Positions 1 to 9,670 of a stretch of 64,000 nucleotides of DNA are shown here, one piece after another; position 1 is the first letter of the stretch, and each line of letters begins with the position of its first letter. The stretch comes from Wolinella succinogenes DSM 1740 (GTDB taxonomy: Bacteria; Campylobacterota; Campylobacteria; Campylobacterales; Helicobacteraceae). A model generated the notes under the pieces. That model searched no databases. It worked only from the letters and a program-made list of their open reading frames with translations, and was not told the DNA's origin. The position numbers were made by a program, and so were the translations under genes. The stretch lies in contig NC_005090.1 in NCBI RefSeq assembly GCF_000196135.1, forward strand, positions 1,436,001 to 1,500,000, in the 5' to 3' direction.

Positions 1-1518
1 CACCTCGATCACTTTAAAGGCGACCTCTTCAGGGATGATCTGCTTCTTCTCGATTCGGATGTAGTCACGACCCGCCAAAAGCGAGATAGTCGGTGCATAG
101 GTGGAGGGGCGGCCGATTCCTAAGGCTTCAAGCGTTTTGATGATAGAGGCTTCAGAGAATCTTGCGGGCGGCTCCGTCTCATGGCGATTGGCTTTGCACT
201 CTTCTAGTTTGAGTGCCTCTCCTTTTTGGAGCTCCGGCAGAAGCTTATCCTTATCCTCGCTCCCCATCACACGATAAAAACCATCAAAAATGAGCTTGCG
301 CCCGCTCACCTTAAAGACCCCCTTGGAGGAGCCAAGCAGGATAGTCTGGAGTTCAAACTCCGCATCATTCATCTGCGAGGCAAGGAATCGATTATAGATG
401 AGCGAGTAGAGCTTGAGCTCATCGCCTTTGAGATATTGTGCGGCTAATTGCGGAGTGAAGTCAATTAGAGTGGGACGAATCGCCTCGTGCGCCTCCTGGG
501 CGGATTTAGACTTAGTCGTGTAAACTTTGGGCTCTTTAGGCAGATAACGCTCCCCATAGACCTCTTTGATTCTTGATCTAGCCGCCTCTTGAGCCTCTTT
601 GGCGATATTGAGGCTATCGGTTCTCATGTAGGTGATCACTCCCATCACCCCCTGATGAGTCATCACCCCTTCGTAGAGCTTTTGGGCTGCCATCATGGTT
701 TTGCTAGGTGAAAATCCAAGCACCGAAGAGGCGCTTTGCTGAAGCGTGGAGGTCATAAAGGGGGGAGGAGTGGAGGTCTTGCGTCTTTTATGCTCAATTC
801 CCGTGATGCTCCAGCTCTCTTTTTGAAGCACCTTGACCATCTCGTTGGCTTTTTTAGATTCTCCGATGGAGAGCTTCTCTAGTTTTTCCCCTTCAAACTC
901 AATCAGTTCCGCCTCGATTCCCTTTTCAAAGAGCGCCTCAATCGTGAAGTAAGTCACAGGCACAAAGGAGCGAATCTCCCTCTCCCTATCTACGATGAGC
1001 TTTAGAGCGCTACTTTGGACTCGACCCGCGCTCAACCCTTTTTGAATCTTGGAAGAGATCAGCGGAGAGAGGCGATAACCCACGATTCGATCTAACAAAC
1101 GCCTCGCCTGTTGAGCGTTCACCATGTCCATATTGATGGAGCGAGGAGTCTCTAGGGCGTGCTTAATGGCGTTTTGAGTGATCTCGTGAAAGACGATTCG
1201 CGGGAGTGTAGTGGGGTCTTTGTCGATCGCATGGGAGATATGATAGCCAATCGCCTCTCCCTCTCGATCCTCATCGGTCGCGATATAGATGGTTTTGGCC
1301 TTTTGGGCAAGCGCTTTGATCTCCTTCACGACTGCCTCGTGACCCTTTTCAATCTTGTAGTCAGGGAGAAAGCTCTGCCCCTCTATCTTGATTCCAAAGT
1401 TGTGCTTGGGAAGATCGCGGATATGCCCCTTGGAGGCGATCACTTCATACTCTTTGCCCAAAAAATTTTTGATGGTTTTAGCCTTGGTCGGTGATTCGAC
1501 AATAATCAGGTTTTTCAA
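1..1518 (-). CDS. topA: DNA topoisomerase I (5' part; gene runs off the left edge)
   Basis: Type IA topoisomerase that relaxes negative supercoils by a transient 5'-phosphotyrosine break. About 506 codons are visible; the C-terminal part with any zinc fingers lies outside the window. The N-terminus reads KNLIIVESPTKAKTI, the Toprim domain, with the acidic DxDxE motif in TDEDREGEAIGYH. The active-site tyrosine is in GVITYMRTDS at about residue 290. The start is the TTG at 1516-1518, immediately before KNLIIVESP; an in-frame ATG is not available nearby. It is divergent from the flagellin gene, with about 150 bases between them. Nothing unusual is seen apart from the TTG start and truncation by the window edge. 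Family assignment is certain from the motifs. Confidence 0.96.
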   Translation of the reverse strand, partial: MKNLIIVESPTKAKTIKNFLGKEYEVIASKGHIRDLPKHNFGIKIEGQSFLPDYKIEKGHEAVVKEIKALAQKAKTIYIATDEDREGEAIGYHISHAIDKDPTTLPRIVFHEITQNAIKHALETPRSINMDMVNAQQARRLLDRIVGYRLSPLISSKIQKGLSAGRVQSSALKLIVDREREIRSFVPVTYFTIEALFEKGIEAELIEFEGEKLEKLSIGESKKANEMVKVLQKESWSITGIEHKRRKTSTPPPFMTSTLQQSASSVLGFSPSKTMMAAQKLYEGVMTHQGVMGVITYMRTDSLNIAKEAQEAARSRIKEVYGERYLPKEPKVYTTKSKSAQEAHEAIRPTLIDFTPQLAAQYLKGDELKLYSLIYNRFLASQMNDAEFELQTILLGSSKGVFKVSGRKLIFDGFYRVMGSEDKDKLLPELQKGEALKLEECKANRHETEPPARFSEASIIKTLEALGIGRPSTYAPTISLLAGRDYIRIEKKQIIPEEVAFKVIEV

Positions 1519-1590
1519 TTTCTGCCTTTCGCAATTAGTAGGAAGCTTGGGGGCGGCTTGCGGCTAGAATTCTAGCATAAAAAATTTCCC

Positions 1591-1617
1591 TAAACTTTTT
1601 TAGAAAAAAAGCGATAT
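1591..1617 (+). promoter_or_regulatory. Sigma-28 (FliA) promoter of the flagellin gene
   Basis: TAAA at 1591-1594 is followed after 15-16 bases by GCGATAT at 1611-1617, close to the FliA consensus (TAAA-N15-GCCGATAA). It lies about 50 bases upstream of the flagellin ATG, with an AAAAGGAG ribosome-binding site at about 1655-1661. Sigma-28 control of a major flagellin is usual in this group. Seen in sequence; not experimentally confirmed. Confidence 0.8.
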
Positions 1618-1667
1618 AGTTCCTAAGAAGCAAGGATGCTTCAAGCAATACCAAAAAGGAGTTTACC

Positions 1668-3224
1668 ATGGCATTTCAAATCAACACCAACGTTAGTGCG
1701 CTTAACGCTCAGGCTCAAGGGGGCTTCAATAGCACCAAACTCAGCAGCTCTTTGGAAAAACTAAGCTCAGGTCTTAGAATCAACAAAGCAGCTGATGACG
1801 CTTCTGGTATGGCGATTGCCGACTCTTTGAGAACGCAAGCCAACTCTTTGGGTCAAGCGATCAAGAACACCAACGACGGTATCGGAATCGTTCAAATCGC
1901 CGACAAAGCGATGGATGAACAGATCAAGATTCTTGATACTATTAAAACCAAAGCGACCCAATCAGCTCAGGATGGTCAAACCACGACTACACGAAAGGCT
2001 CTTCAAGCGGATATCAACCGACTCATCGAAGGTCTTGACAACATCGCGGCTACCACTAGCTACAACGGTCAATCCCTACTTTCTGGCTCTTTCACCAACA
2101 AAGAGTTCCAAGTAGGTGCTTACTCAAACCAAACCATCAAAGCCTCTATCGGCGCGACCAGCTCTGACAAGATCGGTCAAGTACGACTAGAGACTTCAGG
2201 TCAGATCGTAGCATCAGCAGGGGGTTCTTCTTTGACTTCCGTTGCGCTCAAATTCGTCAACGTGGATGGAACCAACTCTGTTCAGCTCGAATCAGTCAAA
2301 ATTTCGACCTCTGCAGGAACAGGAATTGGGGTTTTGGTTGAGACTATCAACAAAAACTCTGACGCTCTTAACGTCAAAGCCTCTTGGAGTGTTCAAGCAA
2401 CAGGTTCAACCAATGTTGCCTCTGGAACTATCAAAGGTCTTGAGATCAATGGTATTACCATTGGAACCGTTACTGATGTCCAAAAGAACGACTCTGATGG
2501 TCGACTAATCGCGGCGATTAACGCGGTCAAAGATCAAACAGGGGTTGAAGCCTCTATTGATGAGCAAGGTCGATTGAACCTCAACTCCACTGATGGTCGA
2601 GCGGTTCAAGTTAAAACCACCTCTGCCTCTACCATACTTGGTGGCGGAAGCATGGGAACAGCCTCAGCGGGCGCAGGCGCAACCACTGTAGGCCGAATCA
2701 CTTTGACTCGATTGGATGCAAGAGATATTCAGATTAGCGGAACCAATGCTAATCTTGTAGGTCTTGTAGCTAGCGGCGGCGGTGCAGGCAGCGGCATTGG
2801 AGCAATGGCTGAAACCACTGTTAACTTGCGAGACGTTAAAGGCAAGTTCAACGAGAACGTTGCCTCGGCTGCGGGAGCTAACGCTAACGCTTCTATCGCC
2901 ACAGACAATGCTAATGGTATTGGCGCGGGCGTCACTAGCCTCAAAGGCGCCATGGTGGTCATGGATATCGCTGAGTCTGCGATTAAAATGCTAGACAAAG
3001 TTCGATCCGACCTCGGTTCTGTTCAAAACCAAATGACCAGCACTGTAAACAACATCACCATCACGCAGGTGAACGTCCAAGCGGCTGAGTCTAACATTCG
3101 AGAAGTTGACTTTGCAGCAGAAAGCTCTAACTACAGCAAGCTAAACATCCTTGCGCAGGCTGGAAGCTACGCAATGAGCCAAGCTAACTCTTCTCAGCAA
3201 AACATTCTCCGACTCCTTCAGTAG
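1668..3224 (+). CDS. flaA: Flagellin
   Basis: Major subunit of the flagellar filament, 518 residues, exported by the flagellar type III apparatus. The conserved N-terminal D0/D1 region ([17 protein letters not shown], then [18 protein letters not shown]) and the C-terminal D0 region ([20 protein letters not shown], ending RLLQ) flank a variable centre rich in Gly, Ala, Ser and Thr. The length fits epsilonproteobacterial flagellins. The start has a strong ribosome-binding site and sits downstream of a sigma-28 promoter; a terminator follows at once, so it is monocistronic. The gene symbol is by family resemblance; flaA versus flaB cannot be decided from the window alone, though sigma-28 control fits a major flagellin. 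The central domain is the usual site of glycosylation in this phylum. Confidence 0.95.
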   Translation: MAFQINTNVSALNAQAQGGFNSTKLSSSLEKLSSGLRINKAADDASGMAIADSLRTQANSLGQAIKNTNDGIGIVQIADKAMDEQIKILDTIKTKATQSAQDGQTTTTRKALQADINRLIEGLDNIAATTSYNGQSLLSGSFTNKEFQVGAYSNQTIKASIGATSSDKIGQVRLETSGQIVASAGGSSLTSVALKFVNVDGTNSVQLESVKISTSAGTGIGVLVETINKNSDALNVKASWSVQATGSTNVASGTIKGLEINGITIGTVTDVQKNDSDGRLIAAINAVKDQTGVEASIDEQGRLNLNSTDGRAVQVKTTSASTILGGGSMGTASAGAGATTVGRITLTRLDARDIQISGTNANLVGLVASGGGAGSGIGAMAETTVNLRDVKGKFNENVASAAGANANASIATDNANGIGAGVTSLKGAMVVMDIAESAIKMLDKVRSDLGSVQNQMTSTVNNITITQVNVQAAESNIREVDFAAESSNYSKLNILAQAGSYAMSQANSSQQNILRLLQ

Positions 3225-3237
3225 TCATCTCTTCTTT

Positions 3238-3265
3238 CGCCTCCCTCCTTGGGGGGCGATTTTCT
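3238..3265 (+). terminator. Rho-independent terminator after flagellin
   Basis: Hairpin CGCCTCCC / GGGGGGCG (3238-3245 with 3251-3258, five-base loop, one G-T pair) followed by a T-rich stretch, 14 bases after the flagellin stop. Confidence 0.8.
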
Positions 3266-3327
3266 ACTTTCTACTTTATCTCCTTTTTAGCCCTTCCTCT
3301 GCTACAATGTGAACAAAAAGTCCAGCC

Positions 3328-4917
3328 ATGAGCACCGAAAATACTCTCTCGCTAGAAGACTCTTTGCAGATCGCCCTCACCCTCTACAACCGAGGCGATT
3401 TTCAAAACTCTCTCTCGCTCTGCACACAGATTCTCTCCCTTTTTCCTCACTGCTCTGACGCTTGGAATATCGCCGGACTCAACGTTCTTGCGCTCAAGCT
3501 TCCCGATAAGGCGATTGGCTATTTCACGGAAGCCTACACCCACCGCGCCCTCCCCTCCTACCTCACCAATCTCGCCGAAGCCCATCGGCGCAATCACGAA
3601 CCAAGAGAGTCGATTCGGATTCTCGCCGCACTCCTTGAGCACGATTCTTGCAACCCTCTGCTCCTCTACAATCTCGCTAGAGCTTTTCAAGATGCGGGAG
3701 ATCCGCAAGAGAGTCTCCGCTTTTATCAAAAAACCCTCCAATACGCGCCAGAGGATAGAGATGCGCTCTATAATCTTGCCAACCTCCTCTCTTGCTCTTC
3801 ACCCAAAGAGGCACTAGAGTTTTATCAAAAAGCCGCCATGCTTGGCCACCCCTATGCCGCCCAAAACCAAGCGCGACTTTTGGTGGAGATGGATCTTTTA
3901 GAGGAGGCGCTCGCGCTTTATCGCTCTCTTCTTGCCAAAGAGGAGAAGAATCATGAGCTTTGGTTCAACTACGCCAACGCCCTCGCCCTCCATGCCTCCT
4001 ACGCTCAAGCCAAAGAGGCTTACCAAAAAGCCATTCACCTCTCTCCCCGAAGTAGCGCCTATCGCCTCAATCTCGCTTACCTCCATCTGCGCCTAGGAGA
4101 GCTTGGCGCAGGATTTGAACTCTATGAGGCAAGACGCGAGTTAGAGGGGGTGACCCCCAACCTCTCTTCGCTTTGGCAACCAGGAGAATCCCTAGAGGGC
4201 AAAAGGATTCTTCTCTATCATGAGCAGGGACTGGGCGATACGCTGATGTTTTCTCGCTTTATTCCCCTCCTTGAAGCCAAAGCCTCAAGCGTGCTCTTTC
4301 TTCCCCAGCGCCCATTGACACCACTTTTTACGAAAGCACTTATTGAACTGCCTCCCAAAGAGAGCTATGACATAGCCCTCCCTCTCCCCTCTCTCCCTCT
4401 AGCCCTTCACCTCACCTCCCCCCTTGCACCACCCCCCAAAGAGAGCCGCCGAGCCCTCTCCAGGAGAATCAAAGTGGGGTTTGTCTGCGCCAGCCACTCA
4501 AACTTCCCTGGCGCCAAAGAGAAGTCCATTGATCCAAGAATTCTCCTTGAATCACTCCAAGGCCTTCCCTTTGCCCTGCACTCTTTTCAGGTGGAGGGAA
4601 TCGATGTTTCACTCATTGAAGCCTTTGGGCTTGTGGATATAGGCTCCACCCTTCGTGATTTCAAGGAGACCCAAGAATCTCTTTTGGAGATGGATTACTT
4701 CATCACCATCGACACCGCCATCGCTCACCTCATCGGCAATCTAGGGATGGAAGCCGCTCTGCTTCTCCCCAAACGAGCGGATTGGCGCTGGGAGATCAAA
4801 GAGCACTCTAGCTGGCACCCAAGCTTAAGACTCTTCCGCCAAGTGTGCCTAGGCTCATGGGAAGAACCCTTAAGTGAACTTCGAGAATATTTAGAGGAGA
4901 GATGGAATGCAAAATAG
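3328..4917 (+). CDS. TPR protein with glycosyltransferase-like C-terminal domain
   Basis: A 529-residue soluble protein. Residues about 8-265 are a string of tetratricopeptide repeats (for example HELWFNYANALALHASYAQA and DALYNLANLLS). Residues about 285-520 resemble the GT-B fold of heptosyltransferase / family 9-like enzymes: ILLYHEQGLGDTLMFSRFIP is the usual GDT-type N-terminal loop, and DYFITIDTAIAHLIGNLGME is the sugar-nucleotide-site signature. There is no signal peptide or membrane segment. It follows the flagellin gene after its terminator and overlaps the start of magIII by 11 bases. Its place next to flagellin suggests, but does not show, a role in glycosylation of flagellin or surface sugars. 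TPR-GT proteins of this kind are also found in unrelated polysaccharide loci, so the acceptor is unknown. Confidence 0.75.
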   Translation: MSTENTLSLEDSLQIALTLYNRGDFQNSLSLCTQILSLFPHCSDAWNIAGLNVLALKLPDKAIGYFTEAYTHRALPSYLTNLAEAHRRNHEPRESIRILAALLEHDSCNPLLLYNLARAFQDAGDPQESLRFYQKTLQYAPEDRDALYNLANLLSCSSPKEALEFYQKAAMLGHPYAAQNQARLLVEMDLLEEALALYRSLLAKEEKNHELWFNYANALALHASYAQAKEAYQKAIHLSPRSSAYRLNLAYLHLRLGELGAGFELYEARRELEGVTPNLSSLWQPGESLEGKRILLYHEQGLGDTLMFSRFIPLLEAKASSVLFLPQRPLTPLFTKALIELPPKESYDIALPLPSLPLALHLTSPLAPPPKESRRALSRRIKVGFVCASHSNFPGAKEKSIDPRILLESLQGLPFALHSFQVEGIDVSLIEAFGLVDIGSTLRDFKETQESLLEMDYFITIDTAIAHLIGNLGMEAALLLPKRADWRWEIKEHSSWHPSLRLFRQVCLGSWEEPLSELREYLEERWNAK

Positions 4918-5560
4918 TTTCGAGCTCCTGTGCCACCTCAAGGCTCTTGGCTACATCAAAGAGGAGGTCGATGAGTATTGGTGGCCTAATAGTGGCACTT
5001 TTGAGGTGGTTCCTGGGGTTATTTTGGTTCAAAATACCAAATGGAAGCTAGTCGAGCGCGCCCTAGGCAACCTCCGCTCCCAAGATCTTCTCTCTTTTGA
5101 AGCTCTCGCTGAAGTCGATCTTCCCCTTCTAGAAGAGCTGATCAAAGAGGTGGGTCTCTACAAGACCAAAGCCGCTCGATTAAAACGATTTTGCCAAAAT
5201 GCCACAAAAGACTTCGCTGACTTTGAAGATTTCCGCGAAGGAGCGGATAAAGAGTGGCTCTTAGCCCAAAAAGGAATCGGTCTAGAGAGCTGCGATAGCA
5301 TTCTCTGCTACGCCTGTTTCCACGAAGAGATGGTTGCAGATAAATACGCCTACAAGCTTCTTAGCTCCTTTGGCTACACCCTAGAGGGGTATCATGAGAT
5401 CAAGGAGTGGCTAGAGCAAGGAATCAGAGAGCATTATAAAGAAGTAATGGAGCTTTATGGATATGAAATCTCGCTCCATAAAGTTTTTGCCCGCTTCCAT
5501 GGAAAGATCGTCGAGCATGGCAAAGATCGCCACAAACAAACCCTCAAGGAGACCCTATGA
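4907..5560 (+). CDS. magIII: 3-methyladenine DNA glycosylase, MagIII type
   Basis: A 217-residue helix-hairpin-helix glycosylase of the endonuclease III superfamily, which excises alkylated bases such as 3-methyladenine in base-excision repair. Motifs shared with H. pylori MagIII (from memory): YWWPN near residue 24, VQNTKW at the substrate pocket, the HhH segment LLAQKGIGLESCDSILCYAC, the catalytic-aspartate segment VADKYAYK, and the C-terminal LHKVFARFHGKIVE. There is no C-terminal four-cysteine iron-sulfur loop, which separates it from Nth and agrees with MagIII. The start has AGGAGAG upstream and overlaps the preceding gene; the stop overlaps the next start (ATGA), so translation is coupled. 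Confidence 0.88.
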   Translation: MQNSFELLCHLKALGYIKEEVDEYWWPNSGTFEVVPGVILVQNTKWKLVERALGNLRSQDLLSFEALAEVDLPLLEELIKEVGLYKTKAARLKRFCQNATKDFADFEDFREGADKEWLLAQKGIGLESCDSILCYACFHEEMVADKYAYKLLSSFGYTLEGYHEIKEWLEQGIREHYKEVMELYGYEISLHKVFARFHGKIVEHGKDRHKQTLKETL

Positions 5561-6180
5561 ATCCCCTCAATCTCTCAGAAATCTGGAACTACCGCCACGC
5601 CTGCAAAGCGTTTGACCCCGCCAAGCCCCTCCCTCAAGAGGCGCTTTTGGAGATTTTAGAGGCGGGGCGGCTGAGCGCTAGCTCCTTTGGACTAGAGCCA
5701 TGGAAATTTCTCGTGATTCAAAATCAAGAGATGCGCCAAAGGCTCGTCCCCGCCTGCTTTAATCAGCCCCAAATCGCCACCTGCGTAGAGCTCATCGTGA
5801 TTCTCATCCGCAAAAATCTCCGCCCCGATAGTCCCTATGTCTTAGAGCAGTTTAGTCGATGGAATCTCCCCCATGAGGCGCTTCAAGGGATACTATCTTG
5901 GTATGGTGGCTATATCTCTTCTATGGATGATCGCGCCTTGGTAGATTACGCCGACAAGCAGGCCCATATTGCACTAGCCAATATGATGACCTGCGCCGCC
6001 TCCAAAGGAATCGATTCTTGCCCTATTGGCGGTTTTGACCCCAAGAAGTGTGCCCAGATTCTAGGGATTGATGAGACGCTTTTCGCACCCGCTCTGCTTT
6101 TACCTCTTGGCTACCGCGCCAAGGAGCCTTCACCCAAAATTCGACTCCCTTTTGATGAGGTCGTAAGTTTTATCTCTTAA
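5557..6180 (+). CDS. NAD(P)H-dependent nitroreductase, RdxA/FrxA-like
   Basis: A 207-residue FMN-dependent nitroreductase-family oxidoreductase. Signature segments: YRHACKAFDP near the N-terminus and LSASSFGLEPWKFLVI (FMN contacts), then GIDSCPIGGFDPKKCAQILG, very like the corresponding segment of H. pylori RdxA (LDSCIIGGFDP). Members reduce nitro compounds and quinones; the H. pylori enzyme activates metronidazole. The natural substrate here is unknown. The start ATG overlaps the magIII stop by four bases. The family is sure; RdxA versus FrxA orthology is not resolved. Confidence 0.88.
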   Translation: MNPLNLSEIWNYRHACKAFDPAKPLPQEALLEILEAGRLSASSFGLEPWKFLVIQNQEMRQRLVPACFNQPQIATCVELIVILIRKNLRPDSPYVLEQFSRWNLPHEALQGILSWYGGYISSMDDRALVDYADKQAHIALANMMTCAASKGIDSCPIGGFDPKKCAQILGIDETLFAPALLLPLGYRAKEPSPKIRLPFDEVVSFIS

Positions 6181-6190
6181 AGGAATCTCT

Positions 6191-7480
6191 ATGTTCTCTT
6201 CTCCTCTTGAGCTTTTTAAGGCTCTCACTCAAATCCCCCATTCAAGCGGGGATACTACCTTGATGCAAAAGTTTTTGATTCAGAGCGCCCAATCCTTTGG
6301 TGCTCTCGTGAGCGTTGATTCGGCGGGAAATATCCTCTGCCAAAAGGGCGATTCCCCACGATTCTGCCTTCAGGCGCACTACGACATGGTCTGCGTGGGC
6401 AAAGCCCCAGAGATAGAGCTTTTTGAGGAGGGGGGTTGGCTCAGAGCCAAAGATTCCTCTCTAGGCGCAGACAATGGCGCGGCTTTGGCTTGTTTCTTGA
6501 TCTTGCTTAAGCAAGAATCATCCATTGAGATTCTCTTCACCAATGACGAGGAGATCGGCATGCTAGGAGCCAAAGCTCTAGAGCTCACCCCAAGCGCGCC
6601 CCTCATCCTTAATGTCGATAGCGAGAGCCTCCAAGAGGTGGTCATTAGCTGTGCGGGGGGATATGATCTAGAGCTTGAGATTCCCGCCACCTTCAAAGAG
6701 ACTCCCGCTGAGGGCTACCTCTATGAGCTCTCCACACAAAACTTTCTAGGAGGGCATAGCGGCATTGACATCATCAAAAATCATCCCAACGCCCTCGTGG
6801 AAATGGCACATCTTCTTGCCTCTCTTCCTGTGGAGATTCTCTCTTTTGAGGGGGGCGAAAAGAGCAACTCCATCCCCGTCCATGCCAAGGCCTCTCTTTT
6901 TTCCTCTCGTCCCCTAGAGCATCTCCCAAGCTGGATTCGTGCCACCGCCAGGCCTCTCTCCTCTCCTCTTAAAGCCCTTGATCAAACCCCTCTCCTTGAT
7001 CTCCTCAGAGCGCTTCATAGCGGAATCTTTGCCTATGATGAAGAGAGCTCTGGCGTGCTTGATTCGCTTAATATCTCCCTGCTCAAAGCCCACGAAAAAG
7101 GGTGGACTCTCACGCTTATGGGGCGAGCCAACGACAAAGAGCGCCTATGGCGAAACTTGGAGCGCGCACGACTCATCGCCCGTGCCTTTGGAATCAAAGA
7201 GGATCGCCTCAAAGACTTTTACCCTCCATGGGAAAAAGCCAAAAGCAGCTCCTATCTCGAAAAGATCAAGGAAGTTTATGAGCGTGAGCTAGGGGTCTGC
7301 CATGTCCGCTCTATTCACGCAGGTCTTGAGTGCGCCGTGCTTCAAGAGAAGCTCCCCAAGGCAGAGTTCATCTCCATAGGCCCCACGATTCTCCACCCCC
7401 ACTCCACGCGCGAAGCACTGGATATCAAAAGCTTCGAGAGATTCTGGGAGATTCTCCAAATCATTACAAAAGTCTTATAA
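6191..7480 (+). CDS. pepD: Aminoacyl-histidine dipeptidase (peptidase D, M20 family)
   Basis: Cytosolic zinc dipeptidase of the PepD branch of family M20, cleaving Xaa-His and related dipeptides. The metal-site motifs are visible: LQAHYDMVC (His and Asp), KDSSLGADNGAALA (Asp), FTNDEEIGMLGA (catalytic Glu and metal Glu), NVDSES, and the late His in GPTILHPHSTREAL. At 429 residues it is somewhat shorter than the roughly 480-residue enterobacterial enzyme. The ATG is preceded by AAAGGA. It lies 10 bases after the nitroreductase gene and probably ends this co-directional group. Confidence 0.9.
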   Translation: MFSSPLELFKALTQIPHSSGDTTLMQKFLIQSAQSFGALVSVDSAGNILCQKGDSPRFCLQAHYDMVCVGKAPEIELFEEGGWLRAKDSSLGADNGAALACFLILLKQESSIEILFTNDEEIGMLGAKALELTPSAPLILNVDSESLQEVVISCAGGYDLELEIPATFKETPAEGYLYELSTQNFLGGHSGIDIIKNHPNALVEMAHLLASLPVEILSFEGGEKSNSIPVHAKASLFSSRPLEHLPSWIRATARPLSSPLKALDQTPLLDLLRALHSGIFAYDEESSGVLDSLNISLLKAHEKGWTLTLMGRANDKERLWRNLERARLIARAFGIKEDRLKDFYPPWEKAKSSSYLEKIKEVYERELGVCHVRSIHAGLECAVLQEKLPKAEFISIGPTILHPHSTREALDIKSFERFWEILQIITKVL

Positions 7481-7527
7481 ATTTTAGTTACAATTGTGAT
7501 TAAATTCATTGTGAAAGGGAGGGTTTA

Positions 7528-9291
7528 ATGTTTCAAAATATTTCGCTAGGCAGGAAGATAGAGATTCCTATTGCTATATCGATCTTGTTGGGTCTTTTCG
7601 CTGTTTTTGTCCACTATCAATGGACGCTTTCAGGGCTTCAAAAGGAGGTTTACGAAACAGAAAGCAAGGTGATGAACCAAGCATTTCAGAGAGCCTTAGA
7701 CCAAAAGCTCGAAGTTGCCCTCACCAACGCGATCAATATTGCTAACAATCGCGTCGTGATCGAAGCTCTAAAGAGCGGCGAGCGCACCCTGGCGATTGCT
7801 CCACTCAAAAAACTCTCTCAAGACTTTAAGGATCACACCCTATTTCAAAACATCCAAATCCATGTCCACACCGCTGATATTAAAAGCTTCATTCGCCACT
7901 GGAGCGATAAACATGGTGATGATTTGAGCGGTTTTCGCCAAACCATTATTGAGGTCAAAAAAAGCCAGAAGCCCTTCCCCGCTATTGAGCTTGGCGTGGC
8001 AGGCCTTGTGGTGCGCGGACTCTCTCCCATCAAAGAGGGGAATGAATATCTTGGTTCGGTGGAGTTTATCCAAGGTTTTGGCGCTATCGTCCAAGAGTTT
8101 CGCCAAAAAGAGAATCTAGAGCTTGTGGTCGGGGTCGAGGAGGAGATGGTGCAAAACATTGCTACTGAGCTTAAAAATGCACCCAAGTTCAATAACGCCT
8201 ACCTCGCCATCAAACCCCAATTCATTGACGAGGGATTTCTAAAAGAGGTGAGTAGCGTCTCCTTCAAAGACTCCAGCGCCAAAGGCCCTCACTATTTCAT
8301 CCAAAAGCTTCCCATCAAGGACTTTTCAGGCAAAGTGGTTGCCTACGCCTATGTTGGAGCCAAAAATAGCACCATAGAGAGTCTCATCCAGCAATCCAAG
8401 AAAGCCCTCATCTCTCAAATGGTTGTTATTTTGGCCATTTTTATTGCGATGTTCCTCTTCCTTGTGGTGAGCATCCGAGCCCTTGTCACCATGCCTATAA
8501 GACGCTTTGAAAACGTCGCCAAGGAGCTCTCCAGCCAAAATGCCGACCTCTCCACAAGGCTTCATGTCACTTCCAAGGATGAGATCGGAAGAACCGCGGA
8601 GAGCTTCAACGCTTTCATCTCCAAAGTCGAAGCCATCGCCAAGGCAGCCGAAGAAGAATCCAAGACAGCCAAAGAGGCAACGCTAGAAGCCAAACAGAAT
8701 CTCAAAAAAAGCAATCTCACCGTGAGCCTCACCGAACACATGACCGAAGGGGTGATTCACAACGCCCAAAGCATCCAAAAGAGTCTTATCGTCAATATTG
8801 AAAGCATCAAAGAGGTGAATGAGCTCAATGAGACCAATGAAAATGTCGTGAGCGAAGTCCAAGAGAACACCCAAGAGATCATCACGGCTCTAGAGAACAT
8901 CATCCACATGATCGAAGAATCCAAGAGCAACGCCGAGAGCCTCTCTAAGAATGTGGATGAGATTATGAATGTGATGAATCTGATTAAAGACATCTCTGAC
9001 CAGACCAATCTGCTTGCTCTCAACGCCGCCATTGAAGCCGCCAGAGCGGGTGAGCATGGTAGAGGCTTTGCCGTAGTGGCCGATGAGGTGAGGAAGCTAG
9101 CCGAGCGCACCCAAAAAGCCACAGGCGAAGTAGGAGCCAACATCAATGTGCTCAAACAAAACTCCTCTGAAATGCTAGGCAACAACGAAGAGATGGAGAA
9201 ACACGCCCAAAACTCCCAAGGCAAGCTAGATGGCTTCAGGGAGGTTCTAGGACGACTCGTGGAGAACGCGCGGCCAAATCAAAGAGGATAA
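7528..9291 (+). CDS. Methyl-accepting chemotaxis protein (frame-truncated before its CZB domain)
   Basis: Membrane chemoreceptor, 587 residues in this frame. TM1 lies at about residues 15-33, followed by a periplasmic Cache-like sensor to about 290, TM2 at about 290-312, HAMP at about 313-365, and the signalling tip with [20 protein letters not shown] and [20 protein letters not shown]. The frame ends in a non-conserved tail (RPNQRG). The +1 frame then continues as a typical chemoreceptor zinc-binding (CZB) domain to 9670. Removing one C from CGGCCAAA near 9270-9276 would give ...ENARQIKEDN... and one protein of about 713 residues. The signalling core is intact, so the truncated receptor may still work without zinc/redox modulation. 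It could also be a sequence error. The start has a GGGAGG site. Confidence 0.88.
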   Translation: MFQNISLGRKIEIPIAISILLGLFAVFVHYQWTLSGLQKEVYETESKVMNQAFQRALDQKLEVALTNAINIANNRVVIEALKSGERTLAIAPLKKLSQDFKDHTLFQNIQIHVHTADIKSFIRHWSDKHGDDLSGFRQTIIEVKKSQKPFPAIELGVAGLVVRGLSPIKEGNEYLGSVEFIQGFGAIVQEFRQKENLELVVGVEEEMVQNIATELKNAPKFNNAYLAIKPQFIDEGFLKEVSSVSFKDSSAKGPHYFIQKLPIKDFSGKVVAYAYVGAKNSTIESLIQQSKKALISQMVVILAIFIAMFLFLVVSIRALVTMPIRRFENVAKELSSQNADLSTRLHVTSKDEIGRTAESFNAFISKVEAIAKAAEEESKTAKEATLEAKQNLKKSNLTVSLTEHMTEGVIHNAQSIQKSLIVNIESIKEVNELNETNENVVSEVQENTQEIITALENIIHMIEESKSNAESLSKNVDEIMNVMNLIKDISDQTNLLALNAAIEAARAGEHGRGFAVVADEVRKLAERTQKATGEVGANINVLKQNSSEMLGNNEEMEKHAQNSQGKLDGFREVLGRLVENARPNQRG

Positions 9292-9670
9292 CCAAGCGAT
9301 CTCTTATGAGCTCTTTGGAAACCTCGCCAAACTCGACCACCTCGTCTTTAAAGCCAATGCTTACGCCTCTATCTTTGCCATGAACACCAAAGCTGAATTT
9401 GCCGATCACCACCACTGCCGCTTGGGCAAATGGTATGAGGAGGGTGAGGGCAAGAAATTCTTCAGTCACACCCCCAGCTACAAAGCGCTTGAAGCCCCCC
9501 ATAAGGCGGTGCATGATGCTGTGCTTAGATCGGTGGAGTGCCTGAGAAAAGGAGATTGCGTCGCTCAAGCTGAGGAACTCATCAACAACTTCAAAAATGC
9601 CGAAGAGAATAGCAAGCGACTCTTTGAGATTATCAATCAGATGATCGATGAGGCCGAAAACAAGAAGTGA
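9251..9670 (+). pseudogene. Out-of-frame CZB (chemoreceptor zinc-binding) domain of the preceding receptor
   Basis: Continuation of the chemoreceptor in the +1 frame. It reads [30 protein letters not shown] and then the CZB signature ADHHHCRLGKWYEEGEG, with later His residues in the HTPSYKALEAPHKAVHDAV region. CZB domains bind zinc through three His and one Cys and sense zinc or oxidants such as hypochlorous acid (known for H. pylori TlpD). All ligands appear present, which argues for a recent lesion or an error rather than decay. No good independent start is evident; the first ATG is at 9380, after the domain has begun. The 3' end overlaps the convergent bioV-like gene by 34 bases. Confidence 0.75.

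Noticed and set aside
2200-2950. Repeat region in the middle of flagellin
   Set aside because: The Gly/Ala/Ser-rich sequence is compositional bias of the variable domain; no true tandem repeat found.
3352-3741. 129-codon minus-strand open frame opposite the TPR gene
   Set aside because: Shadow of a real gene on the other strand; no domain pattern, no ribosome-binding site, composition of an antisense frame.
8757-9224. 155-codon minus-strand open frame opposite the chemoreceptor
   Set aside because: Antisense to the highly conserved signalling domain; low-complexity Ser/Leu/Thr product typical of such shadows.
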